NCBI GenBank assembly: GCA_049999805.1
Contig: JBNGIO010006164.1
Span: 77,939-141,938, forward strand
Source of the DNA: Folioceros fuciformis
Lineage: Eukaryota; Anthocerotophyta; Anthocerotopsida; Anthocerotales
Direction: 5' to 3'
DNA length: 64,000 bases
The notes below the pieces were generated by a model. That model had not been told where the DNA came from. It saw only the letters and a program-made list of their open reading frames with translations, and did not search any database. Below are positions 20,256 through 31,307 of the stretch, piece after piece; position 1 is the stretch's first letter, and each line of letters begins with the position of its first letter. A program made the position numbers and the translations under genes.

Positions 20256-20642
20256 ATGGCTATGGAGGCAGTGAACCCGAAGGCTTACCCGATGGCGGAC
20301 GGGCAGCTCACCAGGGCCATCTACGACGTGGTACAACAAGCGGCTAATTACAAGCAGCTGAAGAAAGGAGCGAACGAGGCGACCAAGACTTTGAACCGCG
20401 GCACCGCAGAGATCGTGGTGATGGCGGCCGACACGGAGCCACTGGAGATTCTATTGCACCTGCCGCTGCTGGCCGAGGACAAGAACGTGCCTTACGTGTT
20501 CGTGCCGTCGAAGCAGGCGCTCGGTCGGGCTTGCGGCGTCTCTAGGCCCGTCATTGCCTGTTCCGTCACCACTAACGAAGGCAGCCAGTTGAAGTCTCAA
20601 GTGCAGGGTCTCAAGGACGCCATCGAGAAGCTGCTCATCTGA
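20256..20642 (+). CDS. SNU13: SNU13 / NHP2-like 15.5K RNA-binding protein
   Basis: An intronless 128-residue protein of the L7Ae/L30e family. The upstream in-frame Met at 20073 is rejected because the family starts at [16 protein letters not shown] and the extension is unconserved. '[30 protein letters not shown]' is the kink-turn RNA-binding segment, and '[25 protein letters not shown]' and '[13 protein letters not shown]' complete the fold. It binds the 5' stem-loop of U4 snRNA in the U4/U6.U5 tri-snRNP and box C/D snoRNAs in the nucleolus. Length and sequence are close to eukaryotic consensus. The absence of an intron is unremarkable for plants. Confidence 0.96.
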   Translation: MAMEAVNPKAYPMADGQLTRAIYDVVQQAANYKQLKKGANEATKTLNRGTAEIVVMAADTEPLEILLHLPLLAEDKNVPYVFVPSKQALGRACGVSRPVIACSVTTNEGSQLKSQVQGLKDAIEKLLI

Positions 20643-21487
20643 TTGTTTTTGTTTTGAGTGAGCCAGCCAGCCTCAGGCTAGTCTGCCAGGCCAAGTTTTG
20701 TTGCTGTCTTGTTTGCTCGCTCTTGGCAGACGGACAGGCGGAGTTGAGTTTGCAGGCATCACTGATGAGATGGTCATGTGGTTGGACGAGGAGGATAGGA
20801 TGGATGGTTTTGGTTTCCTCTTGTGACTCGTTCATTCAGCCCGATATCATGACTGTTGAGGTAGGCAGCGGCAGCGGCGCTTAGATCCTCTGCTTTCAGC
20901 TTCCTTGGTTGCTGCTACTGCCAGCTTGCCCTCAGAGAGAGGGACGGAGGGATGGTCACGACACTTTTCTTATTGTAGCTCAAGATGTAGTTCTTCTATA
21001 GTTGTAGTTCTGCTATAGTTGTAGTTCGGATTGCTTTTCTTCGTGAATGGGGCCTCGTGGTTGAGGAGGCCTCTGTTTGCCCTGCGAATCGTGTTCCTCT
21101 CCGACTTCATAAGTAAAATCGGCCATCCGGTCCTTTGTTCTTCCTTTGTTTTTGAATGTGTTGCACGTTCTGTGACGGTCGGTCGAGGAAGCATTAGGAT
21201 ATGATTCAGCGTTGCAACGGCGGCGTTGTCTTTTAGCTAGGAAGGGAATCAAACGCGCGTCACAAGGATCTCACACGAGCGGGGGAAGGTACTCTGGGTT
21301 GCACTCTTCCCGACAAAGCCACGCGCGTACTTGATATTACATACAAATGATGCGAACGGACCGTCATCTTCTAAAAATTGGGTAGGCAGTTGCAAGACCT
21401 AACCAGCCTCGAATGTCATAGGTAATCAATGGCAAGGGTCATTCATTTCTAACCCCTGCGGTATACGTACAGATGTCAAAGATCGTC
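20643..21487. other. 3' UTR of SNU13 and spacer
   Basis: The first several hundred bases are likely the SNU13 3' UTR. A short direct duplication, GTAGTTCT(T/G)CTATAGTT, sits at about 20987-21025. No other gene was found. Confidence 0.5.
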
Positions 21488-23076
21488 CTAGAGGATCAAG
21501 AGCAGAATTACCACGAAGACTACAAGTACGCCTAATATCTTTAAGATCAACCACCGATTCGAACTTATTGAATTGAAATACTTCAGCAAGGCTCCCTGCG
21601 CCCCTTCCACATTTGCCAACGTCTCATCCATGTTCTCGTCAATTCTGCAGACATACGGACACGAGAGCTTGTCAGCCAGCAGGAAGTGGAACCAAACAGG
21701 TCTACACTTCAGGGCAAAGATCCAGAAAACATCCAACTGACCCACACGAAGGTGGCAGCATGGAAGAATCGAAGGTCTGAGCAATTGGCAGAGACCTGAT
21801 TGCCATTTCCCCTTGTTCCGCAACCATGGTTGCTAATTGTGTAAAGATGTTGCTGAGTTCGTGGATGGTCGACTCCACATTCTGAAGAGCCTCGGCCCTA
21901 TTTTGCATGTAGCTATCCTGAGCCACTGCCAACTGCTGTTGCTGCAATTGCCCTTGCGACGCCCTTGGGGATGAAGTGGCCTCAACTGTAGGCCGCCGTC
22001 TGATTAAGCTACAGAAATCAGATCCACACACTAAGCAACCCTACCTACTACCATTCTGCAACTCAGTGAAGGGAACACTTATCACGAAAGAGAGGAGCTG
22101 TCAAAACGTTACCTTGATGCAGTAATCTCTTTGGCATTGAAAAGTCGAGGACCCGATGCTGTACCATTTTCCCAAGGGGCAGGAGAGGCACTACTTGAGC
22201 TGGCCATGCCATTTGCAAGACCAAGAGGCTTCTGGCGGGCGAAGGGATTCCCACCAGCTTGTGAAGATGTCGCAGAAAACAACTGCCGCCTGTTCTCATG
22301 CACTTTCAGATTCTGCAGTTCTCAACAGAACATCCAGACGTTACTAATCGGTACACCGCTATGCATGCCTCCCTCCCTGCACCTCTGTTTTGCTTCCAAG
22401 CTTTTAGAAATCGAAGGCTAACCTCTGTCCTCATGGTAAGAACATCCTTGAACTCCTTAGTTGTGCTCATCAATTTGCTTTTCAAAGAATCAACTACTGT
22501 GGTCGAATGCTCCGAACCTTGTCTAGATTGACTCCCAGAATCATTCCTGCTATCACACAACTCTTGCAAATCGGAAATTGCAGCGTTTAGGGCAGTGATG
22601 TCCTGCTTGATCACAGCTGTGAGCTCTTGAATCTCCGTAGCAGGGTCGTCGAACATAGAAGTCCTTTTTGCCACTGCAAGTTACTGCAAGGACAGTCAGC
22701 GACAAACTATGCTAAACGTCCCCGTAGAGCACCTATCCAGGAAGGAACACGCGTTTCTAGACTCAAGCTGCAGCAAGAGGCATCCGGAACTCCACTTACG
22801 CTTGGCTAGCTTGGACAGCTTCACCGAGGTCTGATGGATGCTCAAACCAATCCGTGACGCCTTCGCGCTGAATTCGGACTGCATTGACGACGAAGCCTGC
22901 GGTCCCCCCAAGAGGGGAGCCGAAGCTTCTGTGGAACCATTGGACGAGTAGTGGTAAGAATTGGTTGCAGATCCGGAGGGGGCCTGATTTTTCCTTAATA
23001 TATCGGCCACAGAATGTAGTTCAGCTGTTCGGTCCCTGTAAGAGGAGAGCGGCGCGGAGCTTAAGGAAACCGGCAT
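21488..23076 (-). CDS. SYP31-like: Sed5-type Qa-SNARE syntaxin (SYP3 family)
   Basis: Five exons join to 365 codons plus stop: 23076-22800, 22673-22423, 22312-22113, 22008-21796 and 21644-21488. The N-terminus 'SYRDRTAEL' resembles the Sly1-binding N-peptide of Sed5 syntaxins. The middle carries 'KRTSMFDDPATEIQELTAVIKQDITALN', diagnostic of SYP31/SYP32, within the Habc bundle. The SNARE motif runs from about residue 262 to 325, with the central Gln in 'AEQGEMAIRIDENMD'. The C-terminal helix 'WLILKILGVLVVFVVILLLIL' is the tail anchor. It mediates ER-Golgi and intra-Golgi vesicle fusion at the cis-Golgi. Whether it is orthologous to SYP31 or SYP32 cannot be settled by eye. Confidence 0.93.
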
Positions 23077-24037
23077 CCTCGAGATCTACACTGGCTCCAA
23101 CCCCTGCTGCGGTAAACACTCCGCCGCCTCCGCCTGCTCCTCCTCCTCGCCCGAGTTGCCTATTCAAAAGAAGTTAGGAGCGGGTGTGCAAAGAAGAGCA
23201 CTTGATGAACCACAAAAACAGGGGATTGGCCACGGTCCTCCACGCATCCACCAAACCTAGCTACCAAGGCATCAAGCCTGCATCACGCGCTCTTTCCTGC
23301 AGCAAAACCGATGGGAAGCAGCAGATCGGAAGTAGCACAGAAGGCTGAAGGCGCATGCAGTGTCAGCCGACAAGCGCTACATGTAGAGATAGCTGGCGCG
23401 CCACCGCACAGCGAGAATTGTGATATTCACCGAACACGGCAGCTGCTGGCTGCTCCGAGGGCTGATAGGAATCCACTTCCTCTACCCCAAATGGCTGCAG
23501 CAAATGCATCAAACTCTTCTTTAACGATGTCAGGTCTACGTCGCGCCGTGCCTCATGCTCCAGGGAGAAGAGCGGTAGCAGCGGACCAGTGTGGAAACAT
23601 TGAATAACCGGGGACGCCAGCAGGTGCCCAGCGCATCACGCGTACAGTGGTAGGTAGATGCGACGCAAAATCCTTTACAAGACACCCTAAACCAAAACAA
23701 ACAGGGGTTTAACGTTTCGCGGAGATACGACCTCCATATTATTTTAACATAGATAAGCACGTTCCATTGTAGCGGGTTCTTTGCCCGAGTCTCGTAAGTG
23801 GGAAGTGCTGTATTCCATCCAAGTGAGTGATCACTCTACACGCTATGGGCATCCACATGCGAGCTGTGTATGTATGTCCATATGCCTGGCCATAACCATA
23901 GCCATAGCCTGGGCCTGTGCCTGGGTCCCCTGGACATGCTACCATACATAGGAAGCAGGTCCATTGCACGATCCAATGTCAGTGATGTCCCTCAGCGTTT
24001 TTCGTGAGCCTCATCTTCCGACAGCGCTCCCTGGACG
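23077..24037. other. Spacer between syntaxin and PPR pseudogene
   Basis: The first ~250 bases on the syntaxin side are likely its 5' UTR. Near 23888-23935 is a short degenerate repeat of CATAGCC / GGGCCTGTGCC type. I see no supported gene. Confidence 0.4.
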
Positions 24038-26468
24038 ATGGCCACAGTGTGGCAGCCGGATCCGGTCTGGACCCAACAAATTGGTGTGTCTCCAGGAGTG
24101 TACGAGGAGCCCTCGCTGAGCCCACCTTGGAGGTGTGGCCGTGGCAAAGAACCAGGTGTCCAGGTGCAGCAGTGCACCAAGCCCAGCAGCTGCTCCACTT
24201 GCCAGGAACTCTGTGCGTTGGGGCCAATTTGGCACTGATGGGGCTCGCGAGGTGCAGGAGTACGTGTGGCAACAATTCTTTCTGGACCCTACCCTGTGGT
24301 GGGACGACAGACGAGATAAGAAGAGCTCCTGTGCACCTGACTTCCGGCGTAAGGAATCCAGCGAGGGCCTGGGGTTAAAAGCGTGCTCAAGCCAGCCTGG
24401 GTCGATGAGCAACTCTTGTCCTTGGATATGCACGTGGCTCAAGGTGCCTCTCCTTCCAAGTCCAGGTCTGTGGGTAATACTGAACCTGGCAGGAGTGCAG
24501 GATCGGAAATGGGCGCCGTAACGGCTGTAACCGTGCACACGTCACGCCAGCAGGGGAAGCTCTCTGAGGCCGTTGGAGCTTTGGAATCTCTGGCGCAAGC
24601 AGACCCTGCTACCTCGCATTCTCTGGTCTACGCTGTTCTGAAACTGCGCACAGCTAAGAAGGACCTGGTTATGGGGCGACGAGTTCATGACCTCGTTGTC
24701 CGACTTGGTTACGAGTCGGATCCTTACTTGGGGAACCATATATTGCGCATATACGTATGCATCTGGAGGTAGGCTGCAGGCGGCCATGGATGTGTTCACC
24801 AGGGTGGGGAAGCCAAATGTGTTCATGTGGTTTTCCATAATCTCTTCACATGCCAAACACGGCAAACCTCATGAGGCCATACGACTGTACCATGAGATGC
24901 GCAGGTCAGGAGTGAAGGCGGATGGCCACGTCTTCGTAGCTGTCCTTCGAGCTTGTGCATTCGCTGCTGACTTGGAGTCTGGCAGGAGAGTGCACCGCGA
25001 TGTGTTTGCACAGCGGCATTCCTCCCGACTTGTTCGTTGAAAACTGCCTTCTGAACATGTATTATCAAGTGTAAAGCACTGGGAGATGCACGCCGCGTTT
25101 TTGGCAGTTTGGGCACCAAGGATGTGGTGACATGGAACACCCTCATAGCGGGGTATGCACAGCAAGGACTTGGCCGAGAGGCGCTTGTTGTGTATGGACA
25201 AATGGAGCAGGAGGGCCTCATCACGGCCGACCATGTCACTTTCGCTTGCCTTCTCAAGGCCTGTGCAAGCACGGGTGCCTTACAGCAGGGCAGGCAGCTG
25301 CACTCACTCATTGTGGAAAGGGGGCAGCTGGACACAATGTTGGGCAACTGCCTGGTGGACATGTATGCAAAATGTGGTGACCTGGAACGTGCACGCCACG
25401 TTTTCGAAAGCTTGGCCACAAAGGATGTGGTGACCTGGACGGCACTGATTGATGGGTATGTGAAGCAAGGGCTGGGGCATGAGGCACTTGTTGTGTATGG
25501 ACGCATGGAGCAGGAGGGCCTGAGCAGATCTAACCATTTCACTTTTTCTTGCCTCCTGAAGGCGTGTGCAAGCACTGGCGCCTTGCAGATGGGCAAGCAT
25601 TTGCACTCACAGATTGTGGGAAAAGGGTAGCTGGATATTGTGTTGGCCAACAGCCTGGTGGACATGTATGCGAAATGTGGTGAAATGGAAGCTGCACGCC
25701 AGGTTTTTGACAGCTTGGCCAGGAAGATGTGGTGACATGGACCACCATGATATGTGGGTATGCACAGCAAGGACTGGGCCAGGAGGCGCTTGGTCTTTTC
25801 GGACAGAGATGGAGCAGAAGGGCCTAATTTTGGCTGATGATGTGACTTTTGTTTGCCTTCTGAAGGCGTGTGCAAGCACTGGTGCCTTGCAGGCGGGCAG
25901 GCAGCTGCACTCGCTGATTGTGGAAAGAGGTCAGCTGGACATAAAGTTGGGCAACTGCCTGCTGGACATGTATGCAAAGTGTGGCGAACTTGGAGATGCT
26001 CGCCAGGTCTTCGACAGCTTGGGCTCCAAGGATGTGGTGACATGGAATGCCCTCATAGCTGGGTATGCACAGCAAGGTCTGGGTCAGGAGTCGCTCCTCC
26101 TGTACGGACAGATGGAGTAGGATGGGCTGATTTCGGCTAACCCTGTGACTTTTTCTTGCCTGCTGAAGGCCTGTGCAAGCACCGGCGCGTTGCAGAAGGG
26201 CAGGGAGCTGCACTCACAGATCGTCGAAAGAGAAATGCTGGATAACATCGTGTTGGGCAACTGCCTGGCGGACATGTACGCCAAATGTGGCGAACTGGAA
26301 GTTGCACGCCAGGTTTTCGACAGCTTGGCGTCAAAGAACGTGGTGACATGGAATGCCTTGACAGACGGGTGTGGTTCTAGGGTTGAACACAGGGACATCG
26401 TTGTGAGGGACGGCTACCGCGTGGATCGATTGGCAGCTGGTAGTTGCACTTGTAAGAGTCGACCGTGA
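24038..26468 (+). pseudogene. PDF-PPR-DYW:KP pseudogene with duplicated PLS units
   Basis: The start MATVWQPDP matches the intact gene at 34.3 kb, and the PDF-like block survives ('WQQFFLDPTLWWDDRRDKK', then PDF). Downstream the frame shifts at least six times (breaks near 24235, 24370, 24770, 25035, 25630, 25730 and 26120). Four or more PLS triplets of ~101 residues follow one another; the phrase encoding KDVVTW recurs about every 303 nt (near 25121, 25424, 25725, 26032, 26337). Then the whole E region, KP box and most of the deaminase domain are missing: the last repeat jumps straight to 'RDIVVRDGYRVDRLAAG' and a terminal SCTCKSRP. It is a recently dead member of the local family with extra repeat units. 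Confidence 0.88.
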
Positions 26469-26902
26469 CGTGAGAGGACACATCCCTATTGCACACCGTT
26501 GGTAATAATATTTCTCTTAAGAGCCCAGCCTGGTGTGACATATTAGTGGAATGAACAGGACGTTTTCGTTTCTTTCTTCGACACGCAGTGAAAAGACGAG
26601 CTTTCAAGTCACAGGAGGCTTGATCTCGCCTATCAATCGGCCCGACGGTCGGGACCAGGGCCTGATCGAGATTAGATGGCGTATTAGACTTCACAAAAGG
26701 CATGCCACGTTACGTGACAAACATGCAAGAGTAGTGGGCGACGACCCTGACAAGTGGAGCATCCATGGGATACATCTTGTTGCTAGCTTCTAGAGGACAA
26801 CACCTGGAGGTCCGTGGCGTAGGTTTTCCGCCCCGAGAAGGTGTGGATGGCAATGCCAGCGGCTGTGCAAGATGCCTTTACATCGTGTTGCCCAATGGAC
26901 TC
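26469..26902. other. Spacer between convergent PPR loci
   Basis: The pseudogene (plus) and the intact minus-strand PPR gene converge here. Short ORFs have no family match; the interval is probably their 3' flanks. Confidence 0.4.
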
Positions 26903-29446
26903 TCAACACCGATCTCTGCATGAACAAGCCCCGTCCAAGAACCGATGCACTCGATGCGAATCTCGCACCACGATCTCCCGCTTCTCAAGCCGTGACATGA
27001 TTTTGGTGCTGCTGTGGCAGTCGTTGCACATGCGCAGATTCTTGGTCACTACCAAAGTTGTGCCATCCGGTGTGCTCAGCAGACCATACGCCAAGGCCAG
27101 TTTCTCTGCATGCCCACACAGCGCATCCTCTTTCTCCTGCTCCGATACGGCCCTCAACACTAATTCTGTTTGTGGCACGTGGCCCCCTTCATCCTTCAAC
27201 CTGGAGCTCATACTTGTTAGCGTTCCCAAAATGTCAGCCCTCTTCTCCCCAACAGTGAACTCGTGCACCTCGTTCTTCACTTCGATGCACGCCTTTGCAG
27301 GCTTCTTCACGGCACCTGCTGCCTTTCTCAAGCTTTCTATTGTATCAACAGCATCCCACCAGCCTGCTTTGGCATACATGCTACCCAACAACACATAGGC
27401 ACTTGCATTTTCTGGTTCCAGCTCTACAAGATGCTCGAAGCATCGATGCCCACGCTTTACATCACCGTGGCTTTTGCAAGCACTCAGCAACGCTTTCCAG
27501 CCCACGGCCACATTCATATAGGAGAGAGTTTGCAGAATATTTTCAGCCTCAGCCAGATAACCTGACCGACCAAGGAGACTGACCATGCAGCTATAGTGAT
27601 ACTCAGTGGGCGTGATTCCATGTTCCTCGATCATCATCCTGAAATAACGCAGGCCCTCACGTACCAGGCCTGCATGACTACATGCCACGAAAAGACAGGT
27701 GAAACTTGTTTCGTCTGGTTGGATTCCTTGCTGAAGCATCTCTTGGAAACACTGAATTGCCCTTTGACCATCTCCGTGTTCAGCATACCCATTGAGCATC
27801 GCTGTCCATGTCACCAGATTTTGGGTGGCCATCTTGTCAAACACTTTTCGGGCGTCTTCTAAACTACCGCATTTGGAGTACATGTCCACCAGGCAGCTGC
27901 CGAGGAGCACATCATCTTCCAAACCAGCTTGCTGGATCTGCCTAGCAAGCTGCTTCCCCTGCTGGAGGGCACCCACACTGGTACATGCCCGGAGAAGGCA
28001 CCCAAGGGTGAACGAGTCCAGTGGGGAGATACCCTCCTGCTGCATGCTTGCATACAGATACAGAGCTTCTCGACCCAGATCCTGCTGGGCATACAATGCA
28101 ACCATAGTAGTCCACATTTCCACATCTCTGTTGGGGCAAGTGTCAAACACTTTGCGGGCATCCTCCAAGCTCCCGCATTTTGCGTACATATTCACCAGGC
28201 AGTTACCGATGGCTACATCACCTTCAAGGCCTCTTTGTCGAATCTGCGAGTGGAGCTGCTTCCCCTGCTGCAGTTCTCTGACAGCAGCACACGCCTGGAG
28301 AAGACAAACAAAAGTCACGCGGTTGGCTGGACCGATGCCCTCGTGCTGCATCCTTGCATACAGAGCTAGAGCTTCTGTCCCGAGCCCCTGCTGAGTATAT
28401 CCATCAATCAGGGCAGTCCATGTCACCACATCTCTTGTGGGCATGATTTCAAACACCTCGCGGGCCTCGTTCAAGGCTCCACACTTGGCGTACATGTTCA
28501 CCAGGCTATTCTTGACAAAAAGATCCGTCTTGTCCGCACTAGCCTCAACATGTACGTGAACCTCCTTCCCCGACACCAGGTCCCGTGCTGAGGCACAGGC
28601 CTTGAGGACTGCCACGAAAACATGGTTATTAGGCTCCGCACCGAATGCTCGCAATTGCTCATAGAGGTTGATAGCCTGCGTATGCTGCCCGTGTCGGACA
28701 TGTGCCAGAATGATGGACGCCCACATGTGAATGCTGGGAACAGGCACTCGGGAAAAGGCATCAACTGCACCATCCAACCTGCCATGAGAGGAGAACATAC
28801 CAATGAAGTGGTTGGCCAAGAATGCGTTGGAACCATGCCCACATTGGAGTGCCAGAGCATGCACGCGCTCACCACAGACGAGATTCTTCTCTGCCATGCA
28901 CCTCTTGAGGACACGATAAAAGAGGGTGTCGGAGACGTGGCACTCTCGATGCACCAGGGTGTCCAATGCCTCGACAGCAGCATTCAGCTCTGCCTCTTGG
29001 CAACATTTGCTCAGGCTGTGGAACATGGGATCGAGTCCAGGTGAGGCACGAGGCCCCCTCATGAGGACATCTAACCTGGCCAGCTGCGCGTCCACCCAAG
29101 CCGGCTTCCGAGCGCTGTTGAGCCACAGCGGCTCCCTGGAGGTTTTGTGCCTGAAGTCGGGATGTGTGGGACCCCTCTTGTCCGGTCTGTTATCCCACCA
29201 GTCTGAGGGATCCTGGAAGAATCGGTGCCACAGCTGCTCCTGCCGCGTGTCTTCATCTTCATTCCGTTGGGAGGCTTGGCTCCCTTCCACTTGGCCAAGT
29301 GCAGGAACCAGGGTTCGGGATGCGACCGGATAGCAGCCCGATTTGCCAGCGGCGGCCGCACCACGCACACGTCCACTTGCATCGTAGCCATGGGATCTCT
29401 GAATTGCTGGCCTCCCTGGTGTTAAAGGGAAAGGAAGAGCAGGCAT
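26903..29446 (-). CDS. PPR protein, PLS class, DYW:KP C-terminus (ends DRC), N-terminal PDF-like module
   Basis: An intronless 847-residue protein. The N-terminal ~60 residues are Arg/Ser/Ala-rich, consistent with organelle import. Residues ~72-125 form the PDF-like block: 'LWHRFFQDPSDWWDNRPDK', then PDFRHK and LWL, ending PAWV. PLS triplets follow, then an E region. The position of the PG box reads VKKPAKACIEV, so KP replaces PG. The deaminase signature is HAEKLALAYG and CNDCHSS (HxE and CxxC zinc ligands). The end is GACSCRDRC instead of DYW. Visible specificity residues (5th/last) along P and S motifs: A/N, N/D, T/N, N/D, T/D, S/N, then T/D in P2. It is inferred to bind a specific organellar transcript and to edit it, possibly U-to-C. 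The start at 29446 is the first Met of the open frame. Confidence 0.9.
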   Translation of the reverse strand: MPALPFPLTPGRPAIQRSHGYDASGRVRGAAAAGKSGCYPVASRTLVPALGQVEGSQASQRNEDEDTRQEQLWHRFFQDPSDWWDNRPDKRGPTHPDFRHKTSREPLWLNSARKPAWVDAQLARLDVLMRGPRASPGLDPMFHSLSKCCQEAELNAAVEALDTLVHRECHVSDTLFYRVLKRCMAEKNLVCGERVHALALQCGHGSNAFLANHFIGMFSSHGRLDGAVDAFSRVPVPSIHMWASIILAHVRHGQHTQAINLYEQLRAFGAEPNNHVFVAVLKACASARDLVSGKEVHVHVEASADKTDLFVKNSLVNMYAKCGALNEAREVFEIMPTRDVVTWTALIDGYTQQGLGTEALALYARMQHEGIGPANRVTFVCLLQACAAVRELQQGKQLHSQIRQRGLEGDVAIGNCLVNMYAKCGSLEDARKVFDTCPNRDVEMWTTMVALYAQQDLGREALYLYASMQQEGISPLDSFTLGCLLRACTSVGALQQGKQLARQIQQAGLEDDVLLGSCLVDMYSKCGSLEDARKVFDKMATQNLVTWTAMLNGYAEHGDGQRAIQCFQEMLQQGIQPDETSFTCLFVACSHAGLVREGLRYFRMMIEEHGITPTEYHYSCMVSLLGRSGYLAEAENILQTLSYMNVAVGWKALLSACKSHGDVKRGHRCFEHLVELEPENASAYVLLGSMYAKAGWWDAVDTIESLRKAAGAVKKPAKACIEVKNEVHEFTVGEKRADILGTLTSMSSRLKDEGGHVPQTELVLRAVSEQEKEDALCGHAEKLALAYGLLSTPDGTTLVVTKNLRMCNDCHSSTKIMSRLEKREIVVRDSHRVHRFLDGACSCRDRC

Positions 29447-30836
29447 CTGATTTCCTTAACAGTTCATAGCTCTGCGACGCTTACTTGCTGTTCAAACCCA
29501 TCCTTACACGGCCAGAAGCTTTCCCGCTTGCGAAGCATGCATTGAGAGAACCCTCAGGGGGGTTGGATGAACGCAGGGGCGTTGGATGAAGCATAAGCCC
29601 AGCGGTCTCGCCAGACACAGCGGAAATACCGATCCAGTTTAGGGTTCACGGTCTTCACCGACGGTGCTAGCGTATCCTCGTGTTCGACTTGTTGACAAGT
29701 CCACCGCCTCGAGTCCAGAAGTAGTCGAGTCTGTGTTTTTGTGTCTGCATGAATACAGGCTGATTTCAGTAGCTGAGAGGGATGCAAGTCCTCCAAGGAT
29801 TCAAAGCTAAAGCCGAAGAAATTCTGCCGTGGAGCAGGAAGGAACATTTTTTTCACTCTGCGCATGAGCTAACAGGCTTACGGTTAGTTCGAATTGTCCA
29901 AGGTGTAGGAAGCCGTCCAATCTGCTTGACAATCCGGATTCGAGACCCGTAGTGACATGAAATGTGTTCACAGGAGATGTCCTACAAGGACGGGGGCAAT
30001 ACTCCTTGCGACGAAGTCTGGAGCACCGAAAGCTTACCGGCCTCATGTTTCCTTCTCCAGATCTCTGATGCCTGCATCTCTGAGGCACAGGGGGACTGAG
30101 GAAGCTTGCAAAGTGGCCCGTCTTTCATGCAGACCAAGGTTTTGGCCGGTGGTGTAGCCGGGCCGGTCCCAGGGCTGTCAAGGAAAGCAACGCCGTTGCC
30201 TGGACGAACTGCGCAGCCGCACAGAGCTCCTCCTCCGCCAGCTCCGTCCCCGGCTCATCTCAGACGACGTTACCACGGCCTCCTGGGGCAGCGAGCACAC
30301 TATTATTATCATATCAAGGTTGGAGGTGCCCTATGCTCCGGAACTGTGAATCTTCAAACATTCCACGAATAACAATTATTTATGTAATTAAGTCTGTGTA
30401 AGGGCTTGGCAGTACTCAATAGCTGGGCATCCTGCCATACCATCGGCAGGCAGATTGTATTGTGGGAGGCAGATTGTATTGTGGCCGGCAGATTGTGCGG
30501 TTAGACTCGTCTCCCCGTACCAAGCCGTGGAAATTGGCAGGCAACGCAACCGGACCCGTCGTGAATTCAGCCTCCGAATTGGTGTGTACGAAGATTGTAG
30601 AACGAGGCCCCTGGCTCCCGTCACTTCAGGGCGTGAACCGGCGGCAAACAAAGCCCTAGCCCCAAGTACAGGGTGCAGCAGGGGAAGGAGCCGCGAGAAA
30701 TGTGTGCAACACGCCTCGCCTAAAGCTGACCAGCTTGGGTTTCCGGTCGTGGTGGCCAGTAGTGCATCTTCTTCTAAACGTGTTCAGATATAATTATTTA
30801 GCTATTAAATTTAATGTTACGAACCACCCGTCATCT
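29447..30836. other. Spacer upstream of the minus-strand PPR gene
   Basis: About 1.4 kb with the promoter of the PPR gene at its left end. A short duplicated unit, GGCAGATTGTATTGTGG, occurs at about 30450-30490. No ORF resembles a known protein. Confidence 0.45.
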
Positions 30837-30920
30837 GTCAGGATGGCCGAGTGGTCTAAGGCGCCAGACTCAAGTTCTGGTCTTCGGAAGGGGGCGTGGG
30901 TTCAAATCCCACTTCTGACA
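30837..30920 (+). tRNA. tRNA-Leu (anticodon CAA)
   Basis: The 84-nt sequence folds as a class II tRNA. The acceptor stem is GTCAGGA with TTCTGAC, discriminator A. The D arm carries GGCCGAGTGGTCTAAGGC, the A box. The anticodon stem CCAGA/TCTGG closes the loop CTCAAGT with anticodon CAA at the centre. A long variable arm (TCTTCGGAAGGGG region) precedes the T arm TGGGTTCAAATCCCA, the B box. The long variable arm and CAA anticodon give leucine (UUG). No intron is present, although many eukaryotic tRNA-Leu(CAA) genes have one. It is nuclear-type rather than organellar, because intact A and B boxes sit in nuclear context. Confidence 0.95.
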
Positions 30921-30960
30921 GGATTGGGTAGGATGGTTGTCTATAACTTTTCAACCCGAA

Positions 30961-31058
30961 AGGGGTTGTGGGTTTAGATCCCACTACCTATTTCAGGGGT
31001 TGTGGGTTTAGATCCCACTGCCTAGGTCAGGGGTTGTGGGTTTAGTTCCCACTTGCGA
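30961..31058 (+). repeat. Three 34-bp tandem repeats resembling the tRNA T arm
   Basis: Units start at 30961, 30995 and 31029. Each contains AGGGGTTGTGGGTTTAGATCC or a close variant, the equivalent of the tRNA's GGGGGCGTGGGTTCAAATCC with a similar stem but a changed loop. They begin only 41 bp after tRNA-Leu. They look like amplified 3' fragments of the tRNA gene. Confidence 0.75.
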
Positions 31059-31307
31059 CATAGGTACGGAAGTTGCCCTGGTATTCATTTTTCATGCTTG
31101 AGGGAATCTTGGTTCGCTTGAGGTAGGGTAATATAGATAGATTTGGACAAATCCTGTATGGCCATGCTCATCCTGTCTTCACAACCTATTCGTCAGTTCA
31201 TGGTATGAATTCAGGCTTGAGTACAGCGTGGTGATGCACATCACCCGCCACCATTCCTTGTTGGCCTGCCTCATCGGGCTCTTTTGCTCATCAGGGGTCT
31301 GTGAAGG

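Noticed and set aside
24823-26043. Long minus-strand ORF (406 codons) opposite the PPR pseudogene
   Set aside because: It is the antisense of repeated PPR units; its Cys/His/Pro-rich repeats simply mirror the plus-strand motif, and no family resemblance exists.
30961-31058. Additional tRNA genes after tRNA-Leu
   Set aside because: Only T-arm-like segments are present; no acceptor, D or anticodon arms.
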